Source: Rossellomorea aquimaris (GTDB taxonomy: Bacteria; Bacillota; Bacilli; Bacillales; Bacillaceae_B). From it: 64,000 bases of DNA. Of this stretch, positions 10,785 to 20,958 are shown one piece after another (the first letter of the stretch is position 1; the number at the start of each line of letters is the position of its first letter). The position numbers were made by a program, and so were the translations under genes. The stretch covers positions 620,001 to 684,000 of the forward strand of contig NZ_MINN01000074.1 of assembly GCF_001877785.1 (NCBI RefSeq), in the 5' to 3' direction. The notes under the pieces are model-generated. The model was given only the letters and a program-made list of their open reading frames with translations. It was not told the origin of the DNA and did not search any database.

Positions 10785-11413
10785 CCTTTTACTCCAAGCG
10801 ATTGAAATATGACATGAAGTGAATCGGGATCGGGGAGCAGGAAGAAATGACCGTTCACACTTTCAGATCCCGCTGCCATTTCTTTTATGGCAGTATCGAT
10901 TACAATTGCATAATCACTTACCTGAGAGATTTCAATCAAGCCGAAACCAATGACTGCCCCTGCCATATCCACCGTCAAGGATGGTACTGAAGGCTGCAGG
11001 TTCAGCTGTGTAAAGTCCGCCAGTGAAGACAGATAAGATCCGGAAAGTATATTTCCCAATTCCTGCATGGCCGATAGACCCAGTTCGGAAGGATTCCTGT
11101 CTTCAAATGAAAAATGATCATCGCGGAGCATGGATTGTATAAAAGCTTCTGCCTGTTCGAGGGACAGAATAAAAAACATGCTGCCCGGAGCGTCGCCTTC
11201 TATCCTCAGAAAGATACTTACCACCACATTGTCTGCGCCGCCGGCCATATCCATCATTTCATCAAAAGAAACGATTTTTACACTGGGGACTTTCATATCA
11301 ATCTGTTTATCCAATAACACTGATAATGCTGTAGCAGCATGGCCGGCACCGATATTGCCTATTTCTTTTAGTAAATCGAGATGAATGGAGTTTACGGTAC
11401 GTACATATCCCAT
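10781..11413 (-). CDS. cheC: CheY-P phosphatase CheC
   Basis: Dephosphorylates CheY-P and is stimulated by binding CheD. 210 residues with two copies of the active-site motif: E17/N20 in KEIGNIGAGHAATALS and E118/N121 in QELGNILSGSYLSSL. The same motif recurs in FliY of this operon. It starts about 10 bases after the cheW stop; the ribosome binding site AGGCG is weak, so translation probably depends on coupling to cheW. Confidence 0.97.
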   Translation of the reverse strand: MGYVRTVNSIHLDLLKEIGNIGAGHAATALSVLLDKQIDMKVPSVKIVSFDEMMDMAGGADNVVVSIFLRIEGDAPGSMFFILSLEQAEAFIQSMLRDDHFSFEDRNPSELGLSAMQELGNILSGSYLSSLADFTQLNLQPSVPSLTVDMAGAVIGFGLIEISQVSDYAIVIDTAIKEMAAGSESVNGHFFLLPDPDSLHVIFQSLGVKG

Positions 11414-11422
11414 GGAATTCGC

Positions 11423-11869
11423 CTACAATGCTTCAAGGATTTTATCGAGATGAAGTAATATAAGCAGCCTTCTGTCTTTTTTCACTACTCCCCCGATGTA
11501 TTCTGCTTCTAGCACTCCCACTACTTCGGGGGACGGTTCAACCGCTTCCTTGGAAACATCCAGTACATCATTGGCTGCATCTACAATCAATCCTACTTCT
11601 TTGTCCTCAGCCCCTGCGATAATGACCCGGCTGCTGTCGTTCGTTATCGAGGCGCTCAGCCCAAACTTGGATCGCAAGTCGATGATCGGAGTGACAACAC
11701 CGCGTAAATTTATAACACCTTTTACATATGCGGGAGTCTTTGGAAGCCTCGTTATATGTTCGAGCTTTTCAATTGACCGCACTTGATTGACAGGAATGGC
11801 ATATTCCTTATCTACTAATTGAAATACGATTAGTTTAAGATCTTCTGTTTTTGTTGTCGTCTCATTCAT
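11423..11869 (-). CDS. cheW: chemotaxis coupling protein CheW
   Basis: Adaptor that links CheA to chemoreceptor arrays. A single SH3-like CheW domain fills the 148 residues; IPVNQVRSIEKLEHITRLPKTPAYVKGVINLRG is the receptor/CheA contact region and GLIVDAANDVLDVSKEAVEPSP the second half. It sits 20 bases after cheA. Confidence 0.97.
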   Translation of the reverse strand: MNETTTKTEDLKLIVFQLVDKEYAIPVNQVRSIEKLEHITRLPKTPAYVKGVINLRGVVTPIIDLRSKFGLSASITNDSSRVIIAGAEDKEVGLIVDAANDVLDVSKEAVEPSPEVVGVLEAEYIGGVVKKDRRLLILLHLDKILEAL

Positions 11870-11889
11870 TTTTGGCTGCCCCCTATTCC

Positions 11890-13911
11890 CTATTTAATTA
11901 ATGCATTGCAATCAACAATCAATGCCACCTGTCCGTCTCCAAGAATGGTCGCCCCGGAAATGGCAAATACATCAGTTAAATAATTGCCCAGTGACTTCAG
12001 CACAATCTCCTGCTGTCCGATAAAGGAATCGACCACAAGTCCCGCCATCTTTTCCCCTTTACGTACGATCACAGTGGAATAGTAGTCTTCTTCCATTTTT
12101 TCTTTTGGTACTTCAAAAACATCCTCAAGGAAGATAAGCGGAACTACTTTACCGCGGAAGTCGATCACTTTTTGATTGTGCGCGTTCATGATTTCCTCTT
12201 TTTTTACGATTGCTGTTTCAATAATGGAGGATAACGGTATCGCGTATTTCTCCTTCTCGATTTCAACCAGCATAACCGAAATGATAGAAAGGGTAAGCGG
12301 CAATTGAATGGAAAACAATGACCCATTTCCTTCAGTAGAATCTATGGTGATTGATCCGCCAAGGGATTCTATCGTCGCTTTGACTACATCCAGGCCGACT
12401 CCCCTTCCGGATATATCGGAAATTTGTTCTGCAGTGGAAAAACCGGAAGCTAAAATCAATTCATAGATTTGACGGTCGGTGAGTGTGTGGGCGGTTTCTT
12501 CACTGACGATTCCTTTTTGAACCGCTTTCTCAAGGACCCGGTGTTTATTGATGCCGGCACCGTCATCTTCCAATTCAATGAATACATGATTTCCGCTGTG
12601 GTAGGCTTTGAGCTTTACTGTACCCTCTTCCGGTTTTCCGTTCTTCACGCGGATATCCGGTTTCTCGATTCCATGATCGATCGCATTACGGATCAGGTGG
12701 ACAAGAGGATCTCCTATTTCATCAATAACAGTACGGTCAAGTTCGGTTTCAGCCCCGATAATTTCAATATTGATTTTTTTATTTAGATCTCTTGCCAGCT
12801 GGCGTACCATTCTAGGGAATCGATTGAATACTGTTTCAACCGGAACCATCCTCATATTCAAGATGATAGTTTGTAAATCCCCGGAAATACGAGTCATCCT
12901 TTCAACCGTTTCATTCAATTCAGGATTTCCGAGGTCTTGGGAAATCTGTTCCAGTCTCCCGCGGTCTATGACAAGTTCTTCAAATAAATTCATCAAGATA
13001 TCCAAACGCTCGATATTCACTCTTATCGTTTTATTTGCCGGACCTGATTTTTGAGTAGGGGACTTTTCTATTTTTAGTGAATCCCCTTCTTCTTTTCTAG
13101 TTGTCTTTGTTTCATCTGTATGTACTGCAGGACTACCCTTAAAAGCAGCAGGGATTATTTCTGAAACTTCCGCTTTCTCTACTTCTGACACTTTCATTAC
13201 CTTTTTCTCCAGGCTTGCTGCATCTTCATTCGTTATAAGAGTAACGGTAAAAGATTGATCAAATTGCTCTTCTTCCAGCTTATCCACTGAGGGTTCTGAT
13301 TTAATGATTTCCCCGCTTTTCTCCAAAACTTCAAAGACCATATAGACTCTTGCTGCTTTAAGGAGGCAGTCTTCCCTTAATGAAACAGAAATTTCAAAAC
13401 ACTTCATACCCTGTTCATATGACTGTTCGATTATGGTCTGTTCGTAGGCTTCATATTCAATCGAAGCTTTTTCATGAGCCACGGCTGAAGCTGTCTCTGA
13501 GTGGGCATCCGCTTGGACCGCCTGGATCCCTTCGCCTTTTTCAATTGACTGGAGCAAAGTGACCACTTCCGTCACATCCCGCTTCCCATCTCCTCCATTC
13601 GCGATGGAAATGACCATCGCTTCAAGGTCATCCACCGATTTAAAGACCACATCCAACACCTCGGGAGAAACATATATTTTCTCGTTTCTGATCCCGTCGA
13701 GTACATTCTCCATTTTATGAGTGAGGTTCGCCAGGTCTTCATATCCCATCGTTGCAGACATACCTTTCAAGGTGTGGGCTGCTCGAAAAATTTCATTTAC
13801 GATTGATAGATTTTCTGGATTCTTTTCCAATTCAAGCAATTGTTCATTGCATGTCTGCAGATTTTCTTTACTTTCCTCAATAAAGACTTCTAAATATTGG
13901 CTCATTTCCAT
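11890..13911 (-). CDS. cheA: chemotaxis histidine kinase CheA
   Basis: Sensor kinase that autophosphorylates and passes phosphate to CheY and CheB. 673 residues. Domains in order: HPt with phosphorylated H46 in RAAHTLKGMSATMGY; a CheY/CheB-binding P2 region (about 150-260); a linker; dimerisation P3 with RVNIERLDILMNLFEELVIDR; HATPase with N-box HLIRNAIDHGIE, DDGAGI, and GRGVGLDVVK; C-terminal CheW-like regulatory domain with LPLTLSIISVMLVE. AGAGGTG precedes ATG 13909-13911. In Bacillus, attractant raises CheA activity and CheY-P favours smooth swimming. Confidence 0.98.
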   Translation of the reverse strand: MEMSQYLEVFIEESKENLQTCNEQLLELEKNPENLSIVNEIFRAAHTLKGMSATMGYEDLANLTHKMENVLDGIRNEKIYVSPEVLDVVFKSVDDLEAMVISIANGGDGKRDVTEVVTLLQSIEKGEGIQAVQADAHSETASAVAHEKASIEYEAYEQTIIEQSYEQGMKCFEISVSLREDCLLKAARVYMVFEVLEKSGEIIKSEPSVDKLEEEQFDQSFTVTLITNEDAASLEKKVMKVSEVEKAEVSEIIPAAFKGSPAVHTDETKTTRKEEGDSLKIEKSPTQKSGPANKTIRVNIERLDILMNLFEELVIDRGRLEQISQDLGNPELNETVERMTRISGDLQTIILNMRMVPVETVFNRFPRMVRQLARDLNKKINIEIIGAETELDRTVIDEIGDPLVHLIRNAIDHGIEKPDIRVKNGKPEEGTVKLKAYHSGNHVFIELEDDGAGINKHRVLEKAVQKGIVSEETAHTLTDRQIYELILASGFSTAEQISDISGRGVGLDVVKATIESLGGSITIDSTEGNGSLFSIQLPLTLSIISVMLVEIEKEKYAIPLSSIIETAIVKKEEIMNAHNQKVIDFRGKVVPLIFLEDVFEVPKEKMEEDYYSTVIVRKGEKMAGLVVDSFIGQQEIVLKSLGNYLTDVFAISGATILGDGQVALIVDCNALIK

Positions 13912-13926
13912 ATGTTCTACACCTCT

Positions 13927-15024
13927 CTATCCCATGTATTTCATTATCGATTGACCAATTCCTTCTACATTGACGACTTCGTCTGCAAGCTTTGCAGCTA
14001 TTACAGATTTAGGCATTCCGTAAACGATGCAAGTTTCATGTGATTCTGCAATCGCTGTAACGTTTCCGGTCTCTTTCAGCTTCATCAGGCCTTCTGTACC
14101 GTCAGATCCCATTCCGGTCATCACCACCGCAACTTTTTTGCAGCTGCCGAGAGTGCTTGCTGATTCAAATAAGACATCAACGGATGGACGGTGCCCGTTT
14201 CTCGGAGGTTCTTCCTTGGTTAAATGGACCATCAAGTTTGATTCTTCGTTCATTATCCTCATATGGAACCCGCCCGGTGCGATATAGGCAGTACCCTTCT
14301 CTAGAAGCTCCCCATGTTCTGCTTCTTTTACCGTTATAACAGCCAGGGAGTTCAAGCGGTCTGCCAGGGATTTCGTAAACCCGGGAGGCATGTGCTGCAC
14401 GATGGCTACAGGTGCATCCAGGGAGGATGGCAGATTTGTCAGCACATGCTGTAATGCCCTTGGACCGCCAGTCGATGTTCCGATCATGATAAGTCCAGGT
14501 TTTTGAATGTCCTGCATTGGGCGGGCAGTTTTACATTCCAGCGCGGACTCATCAATTTCTTCATGATTGACTTTTCTGTTTGGAGAAACCACAGTCGGAG
14601 ACGGCTGCCCAAGCAGCTTAGTGATCGGCACAAGACTTGCTGTATACACCTTGCGTACGATTTCCTCCTGAATCTTATGCAGGTCCAGTGAAATCGTACC
14701 TGAAGGCTTTGCAATAAAATCAACCGCACCATACTGGACCGCTTTAATGGTTTCCTCTGCCCCTTCTTTGGTAGTGGAAGAAAGCATGACAACCGGAACT
14801 GGACATTCGGACATTATTTTCTTTAATGCCTCTATGCCGTTCATCTTCGGCATTTCAACGTCAAGGGTGATGACATCCGGTGAAAGATTTTTTATCTTCA
14901 CCAGAGCGTCTTCTCCGTTGCGGGCAATTCCCACTACTTCCATTTCTTCTGAAGCAGATATGAAGTCACTGATCAGCTTTCTCATAAATGCTGAATCATC
15001 GACTACCAGCACTCTTTTCTTCAT
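13927..15024 (-). CDS. cheB: chemotaxis methylesterase CheB
   Basis: Removes methyl groups from chemoreceptors (and deamidates glutamines) when phosphorylated by CheA. 365 residues: receiver domain with D9, D10 and phospho-acceptor D55 in VITLDVEMPK, a variable linker (about 110-175), then the esterase domain with catalytic S184 (GTSTGGP), H211 (VQHMPPGFT) and D308 (GMGSDGTEG). AGGAGG lies in the tail of flhG, whose stop is 4 bases upstream. Confidence 0.98.
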   Translation of the reverse strand: MKKRVLVVDDSAFMRKLISDFISASEEMEVVGIARNGEDALVKIKNLSPDVITLDVEMPKMNGIEALKKIMSECPVPVVMLSSTTKEGAEETIKAVQYGAVDFIAKPSGTISLDLHKIQEEIVRKVYTASLVPITKLLGQPSPTVVSPNRKVNHEEIDESALECKTARPMQDIQKPGLIMIGTSTGGPRALQHVLTNLPSSLDAPVAIVQHMPPGFTKSLADRLNSLAVITVKEAEHGELLEKGTAYIAPGGFHMRIMNEESNLMVHLTKEEPPRNGHRPSVDVLFESASTLGSCKKVAVVMTGMGSDGTEGLMKLKETGNVTAIAESHETCIVYGMPKSVIAAKLADEVVNVEGIGQSIMKYMG

Positions 15025-15028
15025 CTCT

Positions 15029-15895
15029 TTACCTCCTGAAAAATAAACTCTTTATATTTTTCAAGAACGAAGGTTTCTCGTTTTGAAATTCAAATTTGTC
15101 AGATTCATTGAGAAAACGATTTGCAAGAGAATCCAAGGCCAATGAAATTTGCGAACGCGGAAAACTTTTGATCAAGGGAACCTGCATGCTTACCGCTTTT
15201 CTTACTGCGGGATCTTCAGGCAAAACCCCCAACGGGATAATTTCCTTTTTCAAAAACTTCCTGGCTGTTTCCTGCAGCCTTGAAAGGGTAAGCAAGCCTT
15301 CCTGCTTACTCTCTGCCCTGTTACACACAAGGTAGAATTCTTTCATTTCATCCCTCAAATGGATATATTTCATCATGGAATATGCATCGGTTATCGAAGT
15401 CGGCTCAGGAGTGGTGACGACCATAATCTGCTCCATCGTCAACAGGAAATCCAGTGTTCCCTTGGTTGCTCCCGCTCCCATATCAAACACTATATAGTCA
15501 TACTTTAGAACCAATTGATCCATCGCCTCAAAAAAGCGGTCTTGCTGCTCTTCCTTCCACTCTACTACACTATCAAGGCCATTCCCTCCGCTAATATAGG
15601 AAATTCCATGAACATTTTCACATATGACATCATTGATATTAAGGTCTTTATTCCTGATATAATCCATGATTGATAAATGGTTATGACTGCCCAGGAGGAT
15701 ATGGATGTTCCCCATCCCGATATCCATATCAAATAATAGGATCTTCTTATGTGCATTCCCTAATAATATCGACAGGTTGGTTGATATATTTGATTTACCC
15801 ACGCCCCCTTTACCGCTGACAATGCCTATCGTCTTTGCAGGAGGATGTGAATTCAGAAGCATCTTTTGCCTAAGATGATATGCTTGATCTTTCAT
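15029..15895 (-). CDS. flhG: MinD-like ATPase FlhG (YlxH)
   Basis: P-loop ATPase of the MinD/ParA family that works with FlhF to set flagellar number and placement and assists C-ring (FliM/FliY) assembly. 288 residues; deviant Walker A KGGVGKS at residues 29-35, DMDIGMGNIHILLG and VFDMGAGATKGTLDFLL nearby, and an amphipathic C-terminal segment (FLKNIKSLFFRR) that could act as a membrane-targeting sequence. It overlaps the flhF 3' end by 26 bases; AAAGGA inside flhF serves as ribosome binding site. Confidence 0.93.
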   Translation of the reverse strand: MKDQAYHLRQKMLLNSHPPAKTIGIVSGKGGVGKSNISTNLSILLGNAHKKILLFDMDIGMGNIHILLGSHNHLSIMDYIRNKDLNINDVICENVHGISYISGGNGLDSVVEWKEEQQDRFFEAMDQLVLKYDYIVFDMGAGATKGTLDFLLTMEQIMVVTTPEPTSITDAYSMMKYIHLRDEMKEFYLVCNRAESKQEGLLTLSRLQETARKFLKKEIIPLGVLPEDPAVRKAVSMQVPLIKSFPRSQISLALDSLANRFLNESDKFEFQNEKPSFLKNIKSLFFRR

Positions 15896-17039
15896 AACTG
15901 AATCCTTTCAGAAGCAGTCTTCCGATTTCATCGGCATTCACTTCAGTGATATCTTCTGGAACGTCCTGGCCTGTTGTTATATAGGCAATTCCCCTCTGTG
16001 TTTCCTTGATGATATTCATCATCGAACCATAACTCGATGTTTCATCCAGTTTTGTAAAAATGTAACGGCTTATATCAATGGAAGAAAATTGGGCGATGAT
16101 ATCTTTCATGTCCGTTTCCTTGCTTGTCAGGGATAACACCAGGAATGTTTCCATGTCCCGCTCAAAGTCTATTATCTTACGCATGTCTTCTACATATTTC
16201 TGTTCCCTGAAATTCCTTCCTGCCGTATCTATGAATACATGATCGAAATCCTTGTATTTATCGATTGCTTTATTATAGTCCTCAAGTTTATAAACTACTT
16301 CCACCGGCACATTCAGGAGACCGGCATATGTCTTTAATTGCTCAATGGCTGCGATCCTGTATGTATCCGTCGTAATGAATCCTATCTTCATTCTTTTGTC
16401 TATCACTGCCTCTGCAGCCATTTTCGCGAGAGTGGTCGTCTTCCCCACACCGGTCGGACCGATAACATTGATATATTTTTTCTTATAACTTATTCCCAAC
16501 ATTGGAATATCCATGATTTCGTTTTTTATAAACTGTCTTGCCCATACAAGCAAATCGGCTTCGACATTGTTTGTTTTTTCTGTATCAAGTTTCAATTTAT
16601 CATCAAGATAGCTGGCTGCCTGAACGAGAAGTGCCTCTTTTAGACCTTGCTCTTGTAAATGAGTCAGTAGTCGCCGGATTCTTTCATCATACTGCTCGAA
16701 TTGTTTTGCAGTCGTGAAAGCAGCAATCATATTTTTTAATTCTTTCAACTCTTGCTGAACAGAGTCTTCAGGGATTGATTTTTTTTCTTTAACTGTGTTT
16801 TCAGGAGATGATTTCGGTAATGTATGCTGGTGACGAATTTTTTTCATTTCTGCTTTTTCCGTTTCGATCATAGGATCGACTGCAGCAACGACCTCGACCA
16901 TCTTTTTCTTGAACAAACCCAATATTCCCCCTGTATGCGTCACCTTTGAATTTAAGAGGACCGCATCTTCCCCCAGCTCGCTCCTTACCTTTTTCATAGC
17001 TTCATTCATACTGGGTGCTACATATTTCACTACTTTCAA
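15870..17039 (-). CDS. flhF: flagellar SRP-type GTPase FlhF
   Basis: Third member of the SRP GTPase family (with Ffh and FtsY, both also in this window); positions flagella at the membrane. 389 residues: a basic, low-complexity B domain (1-100), N domain, then the G domain with P-loop GPTGVGKT (194-201), DTYRIAAIEQL, DTAGRNFREQKYVEDM and FTKLDETSSYG. The start is TTG at 17037-17039, overlapping the flhA stop as TTGA; GGTGGTG lies upstream. It ends inside the start of flhG. Confidence 0.96.
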   Translation of the reverse strand: MKVVKYVAPSMNEAMKKVRSELGEDAVLLNSKVTHTGGILGLFKKKMVEVVAAVDPMIETEKAEMKKIRHQHTLPKSSPENTVKEKKSIPEDSVQQELKELKNMIAAFTTAKQFEQYDERIRRLLTHLQEQGLKEALLVQAASYLDDKLKLDTEKTNNVEADLLVWARQFIKNEIMDIPMLGISYKKKYINVIGPTGVGKTTTLAKMAAEAVIDKRMKIGFITTDTYRIAAIEQLKTYAGLLNVPVEVVYKLEDYNKAIDKYKDFDHVFIDTAGRNFREQKYVEDMRKIIDFERDMETFLVLSLTSKETDMKDIIAQFSSIDISRYIFTKLDETSSYGSMMNIIKETQRGIAYITTGQDVPEDITEVNADEIGRLLLKGFSYERSSISS

Positions 17040-19072
17040 TCTACATTCACCACCCCAACACTTTGTACTTCTACATTCGCTTCCAATTCGTTATATGAGA
17101 GAATCGGCACTTGCGGAAAATAACGTTCTGTCAATTGCCGGACATACATTCTGACAGCAGGGGAACACAGGATGATAGGTGATTCTTCCATCAAAGATAA
17201 TTGTTCGATCTGGTTGGCGATGGTTTCGAGCAGACGCTGTGAATCGCTTGGATCCATCGATAAATAATTCCCGTGTTCTGTCTGCTGAATGGAATCTGCA
17301 ATCAGCTTTTCTGCCTTGCCGGACATCGTGACCACTTTAAGGTTCCCATTTTCCTGGACATAATGATTCGTGATTTGACGGGCAAGTGCCTGTCTTACGT
17401 ATTCAGCAAGCAGGTCCGTGTCCGAGCTCATTTTAGAAAAATCAGCAAGTGTTTCAAAGATGACTGGAAGATTACGGACTGACACATTTTCTTTTAACAG
17501 TTTGGCCAGCACTTTCTGCACCTCTCCCACTGATAACGGGTTCGGGGTGACCTCCTCAACGAGAATCGGATAGGATTCCTGAAGATGATCAATTAATTGT
17601 TTCGTTTCTTGTCTGCCTAGCAGTTCATGGGCATTCGTCTTGATCACTTCTGTAATATGAGTGGAAACCACGGAAGGTGGATCCACCACGGTGTAACCGA
17701 ATATTTCCGCCTGTTCCTTCATATCCTCTGAAATCCATTTGGCTGGAAGACCAAATGAAGGTTCAACTGTGTCTATCCCTTCAATTGAATCATCCTCTAC
17801 ACCGGGACTCATGGCTAAGTAATGATCAAGCAATAGTTCTCCCCTTGCCATTTCACTGCCTTTGATTTTCAAACGGTATTCATTGGGCTGAAGCTGGATA
17901 TTATCCCTGATCCTTACGACCGGAATCACTAACCCAAGCTCAATTGCAAGCTGTCTCCTGATCATGACGATGCGATCAAGCAGATCGCCTCCCTGATTTG
18001 TATCTGCAAGGGGGATCAACCCATAGCCGAATTCAAATTCTATGGGATCTACATTAAGGAGATTGACTACACTTTCGGGACTCTTCATTTCTTCTGTCTC
18101 TATTTCTTCCTCCATTGCAGCCGTTTCAGTTTCACTTTCGACAGGGGTACGTGAGAGCATAAATCCTCCAATTGCCATCGCTGCCGCAATGGGAATAGTC
18201 AATAGATCATTTATCGGCGTTGCCACACCAAGCATAAAAATGGTGAACGCTGCTACATAGAGCATATACGGATAGGCCAAAAGCTGTTTCATGATGTCCT
18301 GGCCGAGATTCCCTTCTGATGCGGCCCGTGTCACCACAATACCCGTAGCAGTTGAAATCAATAATGCCGGAATTTGACTGACGATCCCATCCCCGACAGT
18401 AAGGAGTGAATAGCGGGTGGCCGCCTCCCCGATCGGCAGTCCCTGCTGGGTCATACCGATAATGATCCCGAAAATCAAGTTGATCATGACAATCACTATT
18501 CCTGCGATCGCATCACCCTTTACGAACTTTGAAGCACCATCCATCGCACCATAAAAATCTGCTTCCCTGCTGATCTTATCCCTCCGGTGCCTGGCATCAT
18601 GTTCGGAAATCATTCCCGCATTCAGGTCGGCATCGATGCTCATTTGCTTACCTGGCATGGCATCAAGCGTAAACCTTGCAGCGACTTCGGATACACGCTC
18701 CGATCCTTTGGTAATGACAATGAATTGAATGACAATCAAGATCACGAAAACGACGAGACCGACTAAGACATTTCCTCCAACCACAAATGTTCCAAATGTT
18801 TCCACAACGCCCCCTGCTTCTCCCTTGCTGAGAATCGACCTCGTTGTGGAAACATTTAGACCTAAGCGAAATAGCGTAAGCAGCAGCAGTAACGAAGGAA
18901 AAATGGAGAATTGGAGCGGTTCATTCATATTCATCGAGGTTAGGAGTACTAAAAGAGCAAGTGAAATATTTACAATAATAAGCACACTCAACATCCAGGA
19001 AGGGAATGGGATGATAAGCATGGCTACGATCAATATGACACTGGCTAATACGGATAAATCTCTTGCTGACAT
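17036..19072 (-). CDS. flhA: flagellar export gate protein FlhA
   Basis: Forms the nonameric ring of the flagellar type III export gate, coupling proton flow to export and docking substrates on its cytoplasmic domain. 678 residues: about eight membrane helices in the first 320 residues, the conserved cytoplasmic loop RVSEVAARFTLDAMPGKQMSIDADLNAG (FHIPEP region), an acidic linker, then the soluble domain ending EANVEVQSVGVVNVD. TTAGGAGAGTAATAGT precedes the ATG; 21 bases after flhB. Confidence 0.98.
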   Translation of the reverse strand: MSARDLSVLASVILIVAMLIIPFPSWMLSVLIIVNISLALLVLLTSMNMNEPLQFSIFPSLLLLLTLFRLGLNVSTTRSILSKGEAGGVVETFGTFVVGGNVLVGLVVFVILIVIQFIVITKGSERVSEVAARFTLDAMPGKQMSIDADLNAGMISEHDARHRRDKISREADFYGAMDGASKFVKGDAIAGIVIVMINLIFGIIIGMTQQGLPIGEAATRYSLLTVGDGIVSQIPALLISTATGIVVTRAASEGNLGQDIMKQLLAYPYMLYVAAFTIFMLGVATPINDLLTIPIAAAMAIGGFMLSRTPVESETETAAMEEEIETEEMKSPESVVNLLNVDPIEFEFGYGLIPLADTNQGGDLLDRIVMIRRQLAIELGLVIPVVRIRDNIQLQPNEYRLKIKGSEMARGELLLDHYLAMSPGVEDDSIEGIDTVEPSFGLPAKWISEDMKEQAEIFGYTVVDPPSVVSTHITEVIKTNAHELLGRQETKQLIDHLQESYPILVEEVTPNPLSVGEVQKVLAKLLKENVSVRNLPVIFETLADFSKMSSDTDLLAEYVRQALARQITNHYVQENGNLKVVTMSGKAEKLIADSIQQTEHGNYLSMDPSDSQRLLETIANQIEQLSLMEESPIILCSPAVRMYVRQLTERYFPQVPILSYNELEANVEVQSVGVVNVD

Positions 19073-19093
19073 ACTATTACTCTCCTAACATTC

Positions 19094-20191
19094 TTACAGT
19101 TTGTTTTGGATCCGGTACACATATGCGAGAATTTCAGCCACCGCTTTAAAGAACTCTTCCGGTACGGTATCCCCGACTTCGGCTGCATCATACAATGATC
19201 GCGCCAGCGGGCGGTTCTCCACCATCACCACATCATTTTCTTTGGCAATATATTTTATTTTCTGCGCCAGATAATCCACTCCCTTTGCAACAACATAGGG
19301 AGCATCTCTTTTCGTTTCATCATACTTCAGGACAATGGCAAAGTGGGTGGGATTCGTTATCACCACATCGGCTTCCGGGACTTCCTGCATCATCCGGCGC
19401 ATGGCCATTTCCCGCTGCCTTTGCTTAATTTTGGATTTAATCAAAGGGTCCCCCTCGATGTTTTTGTGTTCATCCTTCAGATCTTGTTTTGACATCCGTA
19501 TATTTTTTTCAAAATCGAATTTTTGATAAAGATAATCAAATACCGACAAAAACAACAGAGCCAGTGAGGCAGCTATTCCCATCTGCACGGCCAATTTTGA
19601 CATGACGATCAGGGAATCACCAACAGATTTGAATGATAAACTCAGCACTTCTTCTATATTCGTCCAGAGCACCACAAAGGTAATGGCCCCGATGAATGAG
19701 ATTTTCAGTATCGACTTCAGAAGTTCCACGATGGCCCTGAGTGAAAAAATACGCTTGAATCCTTTTATCGGGTCTATTTTTTCCAATTTCGGTTCCAGGG
19801 GCTTGGTGGTGAACATGGCACCCACCTGAATATAGTTGGCCGCAATGCCTGCCACCATCGCCACCAGCATGATGGGTCCCAGAAGAAGCGCTAACTCTTT
19901 CATCAGATCCATCGTGATGACCTGGACAGTATTTTCAGTCACCTCCATCAGCATATATTCCTGAAAGGATTGACGGAATAAGTCAAATACTATATTGCCG
20001 ATATAGGAGGCCCCGAAGGTGAAAAATAAAAACACCGCCAACAGGATGATCGCTGTGTTGACATCCTGACTTTTAGCAGTCTGGCCTTTCTTTTTGGCGT
20101 CCTCCCTTTTCTTAGGTGTGGCCTTCTCTGTTTTTTCACCACTGAAGAACTGTAAATCTAATGTTAACCACTGCACCTTACGCGCCCCCAA
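19094..20191 (-). CDS. flhB: flagellar export switch protein FlhB
   Basis: Export gate protein that switches specificity from hook to filament after self-cleavage. 365 residues: N-terminal DLQFFSGEKTEKATPKKREDAKKKGQ, four membrane helices (about 45-215), then the cytoplasmic domain with the autocleavage motif NPTH (280-283). The frame opens with TTG at 20189-20191 inside fliR, but that codon has no ribosome binding site; the in-frame GTG at 20174-20176, with GGGGGC ahead of it, is an equally good start and gives 360 residues. A paralogue of its cleaved C-terminal part, YlqH, is at 48252-48533. Confidence 0.97.
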   Translation of the reverse strand: MGARKVQWLTLDLQFFSGEKTEKATPKKREDAKKKGQTAKSQDVNTAIILLAVFLFFTFGASYIGNIVFDLFRQSFQEYMLMEVTENTVQVITMDLMKELALLLGPIMLVAMVAGIAANYIQVGAMFTTKPLEPKLEKIDPIKGFKRIFSLRAIVELLKSILKISFIGAITFVVLWTNIEEVLSLSFKSVGDSLIVMSKLAVQMGIAASLALLFLSVFDYLYQKFDFEKNIRMSKQDLKDEHKNIEGDPLIKSKIKQRQREMAMRRMMQEVPEADVVITNPTHFAIVLKYDETKRDAPYVVAKGVDYLAQKIKYIAKENDVVMVENRPLARSLYDAAEVGDTVPEEFFKAVAEILAYVYRIQNKL

Positions 20192-20954
20192 TTAATTTCA
20201 TTAAATCCCGCATCGTGATGAACATCATTTCAAATAGCTGCTGCATGACAGCAAACATGACGCGCATCACAATAAAAAGAACAATAAATGAGACCGCAAT
20301 TTTAATGGGAAAACCTACAACGAATACATTCAGCTGAGGAACGGTCCTTGCAACGATCCCCAAAGCGACATCCACAAGGAAGAGAGTCGCTACAACCGGA
20401 ATCGACATTTGAAAAGCGATGATGAACATGGAATTAAAGGTTTTGATGATATAGTCAATTAAATTCTCATCGCCAAAGGGAATCCAAGGGCTGTCGACCG
20501 GTATGAGCTGATAGCTGTAAAAGATGCCGTCAAGAATTAAATGGTGCCCATTCAGAGCCAGGAGTAAAAGTAATGAAAAAGTGTACAGATACTGCCCCAT
20601 CAAGGGGCTTTGTGCACCAGTCTGGGGATCGATGACATTCGCAATGGCAAATCCCATCTGAAAATCAATGAACCCCCCGGCTATTTGGATCGCGGAAACA
20701 ATCATATAAGCAACAAACCCAATCAAAAGACCCACCATTGCTTCTTTCATCACCAAGAGGATATATTGGCCGTTGATTTCAAATGCTTTTGATTCGACCG
20801 TATAATACATCACCCACGAAAGCACCAGCGAAAAGGCCAGGCGATGCTGTGCAGGGATGTTGCGGTATGAAAATAAAGGCATTGTGACAAAAAAAGCTGA
20901 AACCCTAACAAAAACGAGTAAGAATACCGATAATACAGGTGCAAGCTCTGACAT
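20178..20954 (-). CDS. fliR: flagellar export protein FliR
   Basis: Part of the FliP5-FliQ4-FliR1 export channel core. 258 residues, six to seven hydrophobic segments, with LFLVFVRVSAFFVTMPLFSYRNIPAQHRLAFSL at the N-terminus and ALNGHHLILDGIFYSYQLIPV in the middle, both typical. It ends a few bases before or within the flhB start. Confidence 0.97.
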   Translation of the reverse strand: MSELAPVLSVFLLVFVRVSAFFVTMPLFSYRNIPAQHRLAFSLVLSWVMYYTVESKAFEINGQYILLVMKEAMVGLLIGFVAYMIVSAIQIAGGFIDFQMGFAIANVIDPQTGAQSPLMGQYLYTFSLLLLLALNGHHLILDGIFYSYQLIPVDSPWIPFGDENLIDYIIKTFNSMFIIAFQMSIPVVATLFLVDVALGIVARTVPQLNVFVVGFPIKIAVSFIVLFIVMRVMFAVMQQLFEMMFITMRDLMKLIGGA

Positions 20955-20958
20955 TCTA

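Noticed and set aside
20178-20191. 14-base flhB-fliR overlap taken as programmed coupling
   Set aside because: It depends on a TTG with no ribosome binding site; a GTG just downstream removes the overlap.
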